From JAAYYM01 sp964638005 (lineage in GTDB: Bacteria > Bacillota > Clostridia > Lachnospirales > Lachnospiraceae): DNA of 8,016 nucleotides. The notes under the pieces are model-generated. The model did not search any database and had not been told where the DNA came from. It saw only the letters and a program-made list of their open reading frames with translations. Below are positions 1 through 6,067 of the stretch, piece by piece. The position numbers were made by a program, and so were the translations under genes. Location: the NCBI GenBank assembly GCA_964638005.1, contig CAZWXS010000078.1, positions 1-8,016 on the forward strand. Direction: 5' to 3'. Positions within the stretch are counted from its first letter, which is position 1; every line of letters begins with the position of its first letter.

Positions 1-15
1 AATATCGCCAGACAT

Positions 16-38
16 TACATAGTTGTATGTCTACTACA
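16..38. promoter_or_regulatory. Possible BlaI/CopY-type TACA/TGTA operator
   Basis: TACA at 16-19 and TGTA at 24-27 form a dyad with a 4-nt spacer. The inner part, ACATA (17-21) and TATGT (26-30), is a perfect inverted repeat. A further TACA lies at 35-38. TACA/TGTA half sites are typical of BlaI/MecI/CopY winged-helix repressors, and the dyad sits where the promoter of the next gene should be. No such repressor gene is visible in the window, so the link is an inference from site shape only. Confidence 0.25.
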
Positions 39-70
39 TTATTATTAAAAGAGATAGGATACATTATAAG

Positions 71-307
71 ATGAAGAAGAAAATGTGCATTATCATTGTA
101 GCAATTGTAGGAGTACTGGCAGTCATTTATGGAATCATTACAAAAACAAAGGCTGCGGCCTCGATTTCCATCATTGGCGGAGCGGACGGACCGACTTCTA
201 TATTTCTGGCAGGAAAGATTGGAGATGGATTTTCACTTACCATCATCGTGGTTGGCGCTGTTATTTTGGTGGCTGCATTATTATTGTTTTTACGAAAGAG
301 GAAATAA
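71..307 (+). CDS. Small membrane protein with decarboxylase beta-subunit (OadB-type) GGADGPT signature
   Basis: A 78-aa protein starting at ATG 71, behind AGGA at 56-59; an upstream in-frame ATG at 23 would add a non-hydrophobic tail and has no ribosome site. Residues about 5-23 and 54-73 are hydrophobic and read as two membrane helices, ending in a basic LRKRK tail. Between them lies IIGGADGPTSIFLAGK (residues 34-49), which matches the conserved region of the beta subunits of Na+-translocating oxaloacetate, methylmalonyl-CoA and glutaconyl-CoA decarboxylases, where the Asp of GGADGPT takes part in Na+ translocation. A full beta subunit is several times longer, and no alpha or gamma subunit is nearby. 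It therefore cannot be a working decarboxylase pump by itself. It may be a stand-alone membrane micro-protein built from one OadB module. Its role is unknown. Confidence 0.8.
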   Translation: MKKKMCIIIVAIVGVLAVIYGIITKTKAAASISIIGGADGPTSIFLAGKIGDGFSLTIIVVGAVILVAALLLFLRKRK

Positions 308-310
308 TTC

Positions 311-397
311 ATGACTGAGTATGCATATGGATATTGCGGAATGCCCTGTGCTTTGTGCAGCAGATACAGAACAGAAGGAAAGAGTGGTAGTTGTTGA
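311..397 (+). pseudogene. Truncated DUF3795 protein (N-terminal remnant)
   Basis: ATG 311 opens a 28-codon frame only 3 nt after the preceding gene, with GAGG at 298-301 as ribosome site. The product begins MTEYAYGYCGMPCALCSRYR, the cysteine-rich N-terminus characteristic of DUF3795 proteins, which normally run well over 100 residues with more Cys motifs. Here the frame ends at TGA 395-397 soon after RTEGKSGSC, and no DUF3795-like continuation was found in the other frames. The remnant looks like the 5' end of a gene whose remainder was deleted. The deletion scar seems to have joined it to the following acetyltransferase gene, whose ribosome site overlaps this stop codon. It could be expressed as a short peptide, but a broken gene is the simpler reading. 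Confidence 0.7.
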
Positions 398-400
398 GGA
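396..400 (+). promoter_or_regulatory. Ribosome binding site that sets the start of the GNAT-DUF3781 gene
   Basis: GAGGA lies 8 nt before ATG 409 and overlaps the TGA (395-397) of the DUF3795 remnant. This favours ATG 409 over the in-frame TTG codons at 391 and 394, and suggests translational coupling to the remnant. Confidence 0.7.
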
Positions 401-408
401 ACATAAAA

Positions 409-1092
409 ATGGAAATAGAAAAAGTTGTTGGCGAAAAAAAGAAATATATTGATTTGCTGTTGCTGGCTGATGAACAGGAAGATATGATAGATAAATATCT
501 TGAGCATGGTGAAATGTTTATTTTAAAGGATCAAGGAGTAAAAGCCGAGTGTGTCATAACGAAAGAGGGCGATGGAATTTATGAACTGAAAAACATTGCC
601 GTTTTGCCGGAATATCAGCGGAGAGGTTATGGAAAAAAGTTGATTGAGCTTCTGTTGACTCATTATTCTGACTGTGATGTTCTGTACGTCGGAACCGGAG
701 ATTGCCATTCGACTCTTTCCTTTTATCATGATTGCGGCTTTAAGAAATCTCATAGAGTAAAGAATTTCTTTGTAGATCATTATGACCACCCAATGTATGA
801 GGATGGTATACAACTGGTTGATATGGTATATCTGAAATGGGAGCGAAAAAAGCCATGTGAGCTGCTGCAGAACATGGATAAGCTGCATACAACCGAATTG
901 GGAATCGAACGCATTAAGAGGAATCTTTCTCTGGAGACGGAGGATGTGGTCAAATGGTGCAGTGAGAAGATACAGCAGCCGGATACGCTCATGACCCGAA
1001 AAGGGAAAAACTGGTATGCGGAGGCGGAGGAATGCGTGATTACTGTGAATGCATATAATTATGGCATTATCACAGCACATAAGAAGGGATAA
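409..1092 (+). CDS. GNAT N-acetyltransferase fused to a DUF3781-like domain
   Basis: A 227-aa protein. Residues 1 to about 145 form a GNAT acetyl-CoA-dependent acetyltransferase domain: beta-strand KNIAVLPEYQRRGYGKKLI (62-79) contains the acetyl-CoA pyrophosphate-binding motif Q-R-R-G-Y-G at 70-75, and STLSFYHDCGF (101-111) is the usual late GNAT segment. Residues about 148-227 resemble DUF3781, with LLQNMDKLHTTELGIERIKRN, RKGKNWYAE and ITVNAYNYGIITAHK. DUF3781 is recalled as mostly a stand-alone small protein, so the fusion is notable. The substrate cannot be named. The gene follows the DUF3795 remnant directly and may share a transcript with the small membrane protein upstream. Family assignment of the first domain is secure; that of the second rests on remembered family sequences. 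Confidence 0.85.
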   Translation: MEIEKVVGEKKKYIDLLLLADEQEDMIDKYLEHGEMFILKDQGVKAECVITKEGDGIYELKNIAVLPEYQRRGYGKKLIELLLTHYSDCDVLYVGTGDCHSTLSFYHDCGFKKSHRVKNFFVDHYDHPMYEDGIQLVDMVYLKWERKKPCELLQNMDKLHTTELGIERIKRNLSLETEDVVKWCSEKIQQPDTLMTRKGKNWYAEAEECVITVNAYNYGIITAHKKG

Positions 1093-1105
1093 ACAGGAGC
1101 GGTAA

Positions 1106-1198
1106 GATGAAGAAAATCAGATACATGAAGTTGACTATCACTATTGGAAAGAACATGGCTGGCGGTTTTATGTTGTAAAGAGAGAGGAAAGGATTTAA
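1106..1198 (+). pseudogene. Possible short gene relic between the two GNAT genes
   Basis: The 108-nt gap holds a good ribosome site (AGGAG 1095-1099) 7 nt before ATG 1107. That ATG yields only a 23-residue, unremarkable peptide ending at TAA 1176-1178. The next frame, open from 1106 to TAA 1196-1198, reads as plausible protein rich in aromatic and charged residues, including DYHYWKEHGWRFYVVKREER. This pattern would fit a start plus a frameshifted or internally deleted short gene. I do not recognise the family, and chance is possible in so short a stretch. Confidence 0.25.
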
Positions 1199-1200
1199 CG

Positions 1201-1587
1201 ATGTACGAGATGGTAAAATATGAGCCTAAATATGAGGCCGGGCTGATGGAAATGATCAGAAAAGAGGGAGAGGACTGGAAAGTATATTGGGAGGAGCCTA
1301 ATGCTTCTGCATATAGGAAGAGTTTTGAGCAGTGTATTACATATCTTGCCATGAAGGGGGATGAAATATGCGGATATTCACGTTCCATGAAAGATGCTTT
1401 ATATATTTATGTCTGTGATCTGCTTGTCAACGAGGCACACAGAGGACACGGCTTGGGCGAGCGTCTGATGCAGTGTGTACAGGATGAATATCCTGAGTTA
1501 GAATTGTATATTATGTCCGGTAGTGATGGATATTATAATAAATTAGGTTGTGTCAGGGAAGGTTCTATTTATAGTTGGAAGAAATAA
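1201..1587 (+). CDS. GNAT family N-acetyltransferase
   Basis: A 128-aa protein. ATG 1201 is preferred because AAAGG (1188-1192) sits 8 nt upstream; an in-frame ATG at 1144 lacks a ribosome site and would add an unrelated extension. The centre, YVCDLLVNEAHRGHGLGERLM (about 70-90), is the GNAT strand-loop-helix with the acetyl-CoA-binding motif R-G-H-G-L-G at 81-86. The C-terminal GYYNKLGCVREGSIYSW matches the usual ending, with a tyrosine pair near the position of the GNAT catalytic Tyr. At 128 residues it is a compact single-domain member. The acceptor substrate is not evident. It is on the same strand as the GNAT-DUF3781 gene, with no clear terminator between them. Confidence 0.85.
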   Translation: MYEMVKYEPKYEAGLMEMIRKEGEDWKVYWEEPNASAYRKSFEQCITYLAMKGDEICGYSRSMKDALYIYVCDLLVNEAHRGHGLGERLMQCVQDEYPELELYIMSGSDGYYNKLGCVREGSIYSWKK

Positions 1588-1679
1588 TAGAATTTTTTGA
1601 CTAGGAGTATGTCTTGTAAATGCAAAATAGACCTTGAGGCATATACAGTTCAGTATGCAGAGAGTAATCATTGGTAATA

Positions 1680-1708
1680 TGTACATACAATTGGAACAAT
1701 GATATAAT
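1680..1708 (+). promoter_or_regulatory. Sigma-A-type promoter for the AI-2E family transporter
   Basis: A perfect -10 TATAAT lies at 1703-1708, with TGTACA (4 of 6 matches to TTGACA) at 1680-1685 and a 17-nt spacer. It is about 30 nt before the transporter start, giving a short leader with GGAG at 1721-1724. The rest of the 150-nt gap after the GNAT gene shows no clear terminator. Confidence 0.6.
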
Positions 1709-1737
1709 TGAAAGAAAAAAGGAGTTATGATAAATAG

Positions 1738-2961
1738 ATGAATATATCTTGGAAGAATTGTTTTCGTATTGGAATCAGCGCTTTTATCTTATTTATTTGT
1801 ATTTATAATTGGAAGTACATGGAGGGATTCCTCGGGATGATCTGCACGGCTGTGGTTCCGCTTGTGACAGGGCTGATTATTGCATATGTGATCAACATCT
1901 TGATGAGCTTTTATGAAAAGCATTACTTTAGAAAGAAAGCAGATCGGAAAGTGGTTCAGAAAAGCAGAAGACCGGTTTGTTTGGTTGCAGCGATGGTAAC
2001 ATTGTGCTGTATCATCACATTGGTCATCTGGTTGGTGATTCCGGAATTGATTTCGTGTGTGAAATTCCTGATTGCAGAGATTCCGCCGGCGATAGAGCTT
2101 TTATTACAGAGCAAATGGGTCAAGACGGTATTGCCGACTGATATTCTTGCATCTTTGGCAGATATTGATTGGATGAAGACGATTACAGAAATAGTTGAGA
2201 AGTTCAGCAGCGGATTTGGTGATGCGGTCAATGTGGTGCTCACTGCGGTTTCTTCCATTGTATCTTCTGTTGTGAATTTCTTTATCGGAATTATATTTGC
2301 CATTTATCTGATGTTTGATAAAGAGAGACTGCAGGGACAATGCCGCAGACTGATACATCGTTGTCTGAACCACAAGTGGGAAGAAAATGTTCTCCACTGG
2401 ATGATTGTCTTAAATGATTCCTTTCACAAATTTATTGTCGGACAGTGTACAGAAGCGGTAATTCTCGGAAGTCTGTGTACGGTCGGAATGCTCATTTTCC
2501 GTTTTCCTTATTCGGGTATGATTGGTGCATTGATTGGTTTTCTGGCTTTGATTCCGATTGTCGGAGCATTCATAGGAGCGGGAGTTGGCTTCGTGATGAT
2601 TTTTACGGTGTCTCCTGTGCAGGCAGTTTTATTCTTGATTTTTATCGTTGTTCTTCAGCAGATTGAAGGAAACCTGATCTATCCAAAGGTGGTAGGAAAA
2701 TCGGTTGGACTTCCGGCAATCTGGACGCTTGCAGCAGTCACCATAGGCGGAAGTTTGCTTGGAATCCCGGGCGTTATCGTAGGAGTGCCGATTACATCAG
2801 CATTGTATAGATTGCTGCGTGAAGATTTAAATAAACATGAACTTATGAGTGCGAAAATGAACAGTAAACTGATGACAGCCAAAACTGACAATGAACAACT
2901 GACAATTAAAACAAGTAAGAAGTCTGAGAAGGGTAAATCGAATAAGAAGCAGAGTGACTGA
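1738..2961 (+). CDS. AI-2E/PerM family transporter (YtvI-like membrane permease)
   Basis: A 407-aa integral membrane protein with the layout of the AI-2E transporter (PerM/TqsA) family: paired N-terminal helices (about 10-27 and 33-55), a helix after a basic loop (about 79-103), an amphipathic periplasm-side region, then a membrane-dense C-terminal half. Family-typical segments are GFLALIPIVGAFIGAG, the QQIEGNLIYPKVVGKSVGLP loop and the final GIPGVIVGVP helix. Members export small molecules or ions, with substrates such as AI-2 or Na+ shown only for a few; here none can be assigned. The last 40 residues are a hydrophilic Lys/Ser-rich tail, probably cytoplasmic and not part of the fold. Start ATG 1738 has GGAG 13 nt upstream, a longer spacing than usual. 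The gene is convergent with the ligase gene. Confidence 0.9.
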   Translation: MNISWKNCFRIGISAFILFICIYNWKYMEGFLGMICTAVVPLVTGLIIAYVINILMSFYEKHYFRKKADRKVVQKSRRPVCLVAAMVTLCCIITLVIWLVIPELISCVKFLIAEIPPAIELLLQSKWVKTVLPTDILASLADIDWMKTITEIVEKFSSGFGDAVNVVLTAVSSIVSSVVNFFIGIIFAIYLMFDKERLQGQCRRLIHRCLNHKWEENVLHWMIVLNDSFHKFIVGQCTEAVILGSLCTVGMLIFRFPYSGMIGALIGFLALIPIVGAFIGAGVGFVMIFTVSPVQAVLFLIFIVVLQQIEGNLIYPKVVGKSVGLPAIWTLAAVTIGGSLLGIPGVIVGVPITSALYRLLREDLNKHELMSAKMNSKLMTAKTDNEQLTIKTSKKSEKGKSNKKQSD

Positions 2962-2968
2962 TAAAACA

Positions 2969-2989
2969 AGCAATTCTACCTGTATTGCT
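2969..2989. terminator. Inverted repeat between convergent genes, candidate terminator
   Basis: AGCAAT (2969-2974) and ATTGCT (2984-2989) are perfect 6-bp arms around a 9-nt loop, placed between the ends of two convergent genes. Read on the minus strand the stem is followed by TGTTTTATC, a modest T-run, so it fits best as terminator of the ligase gene, whose TAG stop (2988-2990) lies within the arm. The stem is short and AT-rich, so termination is uncertain. Confidence 0.4.
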
Positions 2990-4391
2990 ATGATTCATTT
3001 ATAATGTGCTTGAATTTACCGCTCCCTGCTTGTTGCTTTGGCAATTCTTCGGAAAGGGAGAACGTGACATGGTGAACGTCATGGACGGCAAGAAAGTCTG
3101 TCAATGCGATTTTTGCTTTTTCATATACAGTATTTCTGTCACAGCCGTCAACAGCCTCAAGGCGCAGTTCAGCTTGATTATTCTTGTGGACAATCAACTG
3201 AAAACGTCTTAATTCATGAACTTCTTTTAGCGTCGCATAGAGTGCAAGCGGCGCTATTTTTATTTCTTTTTGACCAGCATCTTTTTGTTCTTTGACAAAA
3301 CTGACCACATCATCCGTACGCCCCTCCAGTGTCAGCCATGGAGCAGGATTACCACAGACACAAGGCTCATGATGCATTACAACGCGATCCGTGATTTCAT
3401 AACGGATAAAGGGTTGTGTGTAGTTGAAGAGATTGGTCAGTAGAATCTTATCAGATTGGACACCGTCCGGGACGGGGTTGTTATCATGATCTACAGGCTC
3501 AACGATTACCCAGTCCTCATTAATATGAAAATGTTGTTCAGTGCATTCGCAGGCGATGGTTCCACCTTCGGTGCAGCCGTAGGAAGTCTGTACATGACAG
3601 CGAAATGCGTCAGACAGGTTTTGCCTTACTTCATCTGCGAGGTATTCTCCGCCGGTCATGATCAGTACCGGCTGTATCTGTAAACGTCCGCTTTTTTGCT
3701 CGTCAACCAGCAATTCCAGATTGGAAGGGTAACCACCGAGCATATTGGGTTGAAAAGCATTCAATTCTTTCACGATTTCATCTGTCGGAAGCAGAGCACT
3801 GGTAACTGCAATCTGCTTTTTCTTCCATGGCATGGATAAGAGTCTTGCGCGCACGGAACTGTTGCTCAGATAGAAGCCGCCATTTGCAAATACGCCGATT
3901 GTCTTTCCCCCTTGCTTGATAAAGGCGGACATATCTTCTTTATGCGCGAAGGAGCGCAGAAGATTGACGGCACTCATGACATTGTTTGTTGTTTTGTCAC
4001 AGAGAGAGACCAAAGGATTTCCGGTTGAGCCACTGGTGGTAAAAACAAGATATTTTCCGTTGAGTTTGCGCCCGATGTGGTCCAGATCCAGCATAAATTC
4101 ATTTACATCGGCTAGTTTTACTTCGCGGTCTGTCAGCCATTCATCGAAGTGTGCCATCAGGTCGATTTTATTGACCTGCGGAAGAGCGGACAGAAAGCTG
4201 CTTACATCAGAGTCGGCATTCAATACAGGAGTGATGGCGTGGTATAAAGTGTTATAATAAGGACTGTTTTCTTTGGTATAAGTGACTAACGCACTCAGTC
4301 GTTTCAGTTGTATGTTTTTTCTCTTTTCTGCATCCGACTTTTGATATGCAGCGCTTGTATAGATAGCTTCTATCATACTGATTTTCTTCAT
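2988..4391 (-). CDS. Phenylacetate-CoA ligase-like adenylate-forming enzyme (PaaK/CapK family)
   Basis: A 467-aa AMP-binding enzyme expected to activate a carboxylic acid as acyl-AMP and usually pass it to CoA. Visible motifs in order: the phosphate loop TTSGSTGNP (118-126); ANGGFY (169-174); GGYPSNLE (219-226); TGGEYL (246-251); the adenine-binding YGCTEGG (271-277); cysteines C281 and C283 with HFHINEDW (287-294), and C344-V-C346-G, resembling the metal-binding Cys/His set of PaaK proteins; RYEITDRV (330-337); the hinge GRTDD (357-361); and a C-terminal GSGKFKHI with the expected catalytic Lys. Length and order fit the PaaK/CapK group. The acid substrate is unknown. AGGAG lies 7 nt before the ATG. 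It is 52 nt downstream of tetR with no obvious promoter between, so it is probably co-transcribed and repressed with tetR. Confidence 0.9.
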   Translation of the reverse strand: MKKISMIEAIYTSAAYQKSDAEKRKNIQLKRLSALVTYTKENSPYYNTLYHAITPVLNADSDVSSFLSALPQVNKIDLMAHFDEWLTDREVKLADVNEFMLDLDHIGRKLNGKYLVFTTSGSTGNPLVSLCDKTTNNVMSAVNLLRSFAHKEDMSAFIKQGGKTIGVFANGGFYLSNSSVRARLLSMPWKKKQIAVTSALLPTDEIVKELNAFQPNMLGGYPSNLELLVDEQKSGRLQIQPVLIMTGGEYLADEVRQNLSDAFRCHVQTSYGCTEGGTIACECTEQHFHINEDWVIVEPVDHDNNPVPDGVQSDKILLTNLFNYTQPFIRYEITDRVVMHHEPCVCGNPAPWLTLEGRTDDVVSFVKEQKDAGQKEIKIAPLALYATLKEVHELRRFQLIVHKNNQAELRLEAVDGCDRNTVYEKAKIALTDFLAVHDVHHVTFSLSEELPKQQAGSGKFKHIINES

Positions 4392-4443
4392 GCGATGTCT
4401 CCTTATTTCAAGTGTTTTTAATGGTATCCTATATTGTTTTCAG

Positions 4444-5091
4444 CTACGGATTTTTCAAGATGCCGTACAACATGAAATCAATATACTGTTTTATTTCTGC
4501 CTTAATATGATCGATATCTTTGAAGAAGGCATCAGGATTCAGATTATAAGAAGCCAGATATTTATTCATAATGATACCAATGTATAATTGTAATGCTTCA
4601 CGCACCTTTTGATTATTCGGCTCTTTTAAAGGCAGCGTCGCAACGGCACGGGTCATCAGCCGGGTGGATTCTGCGGTTGTTTCCACCAGATATTTTTGCA
4701 GCAGTGTATTTTTACTTTCAATCACATCACCGGCAGTTTCACGGGAGGCAAGATTGATCAAATGCATTTCATCCGGAAAATCATTGCAAAGTCGGACTTT
4801 TTCATCCATGGTTGAGAAGATTATTTCATAAAAGTCATTGCATTCAGGCTCCGGAGTTTTGGCGATCAGCCGATCAAGAGATTTTGCAATACAATAAAGA
4901 TAGAATTCTTTCTTGGATCCGAAATAATGAAACAGCAGGCCTTTTGAAATCCCGGCATTTCTGGTGATGGAGTCTGTGCTTGCGTCGATGTAGGATTTCT
5001 GTGCAAATTCTCTGATTCCGCTTTGCAGGATAGCGGATTGCTTTTCAGATGATAGTTTATCAAATGCAGTGTATTTTGTTTGGTCTGTCAT
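4444..5091 (-). CDS. TetR family transcriptional regulator
   Basis: A 215-aa protein with the TetR N-terminal DNA-binding domain: helix 1 in QSAILQSGIREFAQKSY (18-34) and the helix-turn-helix STDSITRNAGISKGLLFHYFGSKKEFY (38-64), whose SKGLLFHYFGSKKE is the classic recognition helix and following stretch. The rest is helical and would form the ligand-binding and dimer domain; its ligand is not evident. Start ATG (complement of 5089-5091) follows AAAGGAG with a 6-nt spacing. It is first gene of an operon with the adenylating enzyme. Two matching palindromes in its promoter region imply autorepression, with release by a small molecule, perhaps a substrate or product of the ligase or of the divergent oxidoreductase. 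Confidence 0.93.
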   Translation of the reverse strand: MTDQTKYTAFDKLSSEKQSAILQSGIREFAQKSYIDASTDSITRNAGISKGLLFHYFGSKKEFYLYCIAKSLDRLIAKTPEPECNDFYEIIFSTMDEKVRLCNDFPDEMHLINLASRETAGDVIESKNTLLQKYLVETTAESTRLMTRAVATLPLKEPNNQKVREALQLYIGIIMNKYLASYNLNPDAFFKDIDHIKAEIKQYIDFMLYGILKNP

Positions 5092-5106
5092 AATAAGCTC
5101 CTTTGA

Positions 5107-5122
5107 TTGACTGATTGGTCAA
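5107..5122. promoter_or_regulatory. TetR operator, tetR-proximal copy
   Basis: TTGACT-GATT-GGTCAA is a 16-bp palindrome with 5 of 6 arm matches and a 4-nt spacer, sharing the TTGACT...GTCAA arms of the second copy at 5145-5160. It lies between the tetR -10 box and its ribosome site, overlapping the early transcribed region. Binding there would block initiation or early elongation. Confidence 0.65.
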
Positions 5123-5131
5123 TATATGTGT

Positions 5132-5160
5132 AGTATAGCACGTGTTGACTGGTGAGTCAA
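5132..5160 (-). promoter_or_regulatory. Promoter of the tetR-ligase operon
   Basis: On the minus strand, -35 TTGACT (5155-5160) and -10 TATACT (5132-5137) are separated by exactly 17 nt, each one base from the sigma-A consensus. The -35 box is itself one arm of the operator at 5145-5160, so repressor and polymerase would compete directly. Confidence 0.75.
5145..5160. promoter_or_regulatory. TetR operator, distal copy overlapping the -35 box
   Basis: TTGACT-GGTG-AGTCAA is a 16-bp palindrome with perfect 6-bp arms. It shares its arm sequence with the copy at 5107-5122, 38 bp away centre to centre. Palindromes of this size and arm type are common TetR-family operators. It covers the tetR -35 box and ends 22 bp before the -35 of the divergent oxidoreductase promoter, so it could also influence that gene. 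Confidence 0.7.
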
Positions 5161-5182
5161 GATGATAAAAGCAAGATGGAAA

Positions 5183-5211
5183 TGGACACGAAAATGGAAA
5201 TGTATTATGAT
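5183..5211 (+). promoter_or_regulatory. Promoter of the divergent oxidoreductase gene
   Basis: TGGACA at 5183-5188 and TATGAT at 5206-5211, each one base from consensus, have a 17-nt spacer and precede the oxidoreductase start by about 33 nt. No copy of the TetR palindrome lies inside this promoter; the nearest ends at 5160. Confidence 0.55.
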
Positions 5212-5244
5212 AATATGAAATGAAACAGGCAGGAGGAATACAAG

Positions 5245-5958
5245 ATGAAGGTGGCAGTCATTCATGGACAGGTACACCATGGGAGTACATATCATTTGAC
5301 ACAGTTATTGTTGGAAAAATTACATTGTGAAAAGGAAGATATCACAGAATATACAGTCAACGGAATGGGACAGTGTGTGGGATGTTTCCAATGTATCATG
5401 AAAGATGAACATTTGTGTCCGCACAGAACGCAGACAGAGCCGATTATTCAGGCGATAGAGGCGGCAGATGTGATTGTCATGGAATCTCCCAATTATGTCA
5501 TGGGAATGTCAGGACAACTTAAGAGTTTTTGCGACCATATGGCCTATCGATGGATGTCACATCGCCCAAACGGGGAAATGAGACAAAAGATCGGTGTAGC
5601 GATCTCGACGACAGCGGGAAACGGAGCGAAGAGTGTGACGAAAGAGATGGCGACACAGTTTACATGGTGGGCAGTCGGTAAGGTATATCAATTGCCATTT
5701 GTGGCAGCAGCTTCCTGTTGGAATGAGGTGAGTGCCGAGGGGAAAGCCAAGGCAGAGAAACAGACAGACCGGATTGCGAATGCCGTCAATACGAAGTTTG
5801 GACATGTTAAGCCGGGATGCAAGAGTCGTTTTTTATTTTGGATGATGGGGAAAATGCAGGAAGGCATGAGTTATAATCCTGTAGATGTGGCATGGTGGGA
5901 GAAACACGGGTGGATCAAACCGTCGGTCAAGGCATCTGCGGCGAAGGATGATAGATGA
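5245..5958 (+). CDS. Flavodoxin-fold NAD(P)H-dependent oxidoreductase with Isf-type cysteine motif
   Basis: A 237-aa protein of the NADPH-dependent FMN reductase/iron-sulfur flavoprotein type. It begins with MKVAVIHGQVHHGSTYHL (1-18), a first strand and FMN-phosphate loop. GQCVGCFQCIMKDEHLC carries cysteines 44, 47, 50 and 58 in the spacing C-x2-C-x2-C-x7-C, which matches the compact motif that holds a 4Fe-4S cluster in Isf-type flavoproteins. AADVIVMESPNYVMGMSGQLKSFCDHM (about 73-99) is the conserved second flavin-contact region. The C-terminal quarter (FLFWMMGKMQEGMSYNPVDVAWWEKHGW) is a typical extension in clostridial members. ATG 5245 follows a strong AGGAGG (5231-5236) by 8 nt. It is transcribed divergently from tetR and may be part of the same response. 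Its electron acceptor is unknown. Confidence 0.88.
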   Translation: MKVAVIHGQVHHGSTYHLTQLLLEKLHCEKEDITEYTVNGMGQCVGCFQCIMKDEHLCPHRTQTEPIIQAIEAADVIVMESPNYVMGMSGQLKSFCDHMAYRWMSHRPNGEMRQKIGVAISTTAGNGAKSVTKEMATQFTWWAVGKVYQLPFVAAASCWNEVSAEGKAKAEKQTDRIANAVNTKFGHVKPGCKSRFLFWMMGKMQEGMSYNPVDVAWWEKHGWIKPSVKASAAKDDR

Positions 5959-5980
5959 TTGTATATAGATGAAAATTCAA

Positions 5981-6009
5981 TTGCAAATATTCCCATCATA
6001 TAGTATTCT
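5981..6009 (+). promoter_or_regulatory. Promoter of the 188-aa unknown gene
   Basis: TTGCAA (5981-5986) and TATTCT (6004-6009) are separated by 17 nt and lie about 58 nt before the start. This separates the 188-aa gene, and possibly the downstream RNA and RT, from the oxidoreductase unit. No clear terminator was seen between 5959 and 5980. Confidence 0.5.
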
Positions 6010-6067
6010 ATACACACAAGAAATGGTGGGCGTTATATACATATCGTGATTATGAGGAGGATTGACT

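Noticed and set aside
127..507. 126-codon open frame on the minus strand
   Set aside because: It runs antiparallel to the small membrane protein, the DUF3795 remnant and the GNAT start; its Phe/Gln/Asn-rich product looks like a reverse reading of those genes.
523..1080. 185-codon minus-strand open frame
   Set aside because: It is a mirror of the GNAT-DUF3781 gene, without a ribosome site or recognisable domain.
1639..1660. GCATA...TATGC inverted repeat after the second GNAT gene as a terminator
   Set aside because: The stem is only 5 bp with a 10-nt loop and is not followed by a T-run on either strand.
1727..1741. Four-codon mini-frame ATG 1727 to TGA 1739-1741 overlapping the transporter start
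   Set aside because: Its ATG is only 2 nt from the GGAG ribosome site, too close for initiation, so a coupling leader peptide is unlikely.
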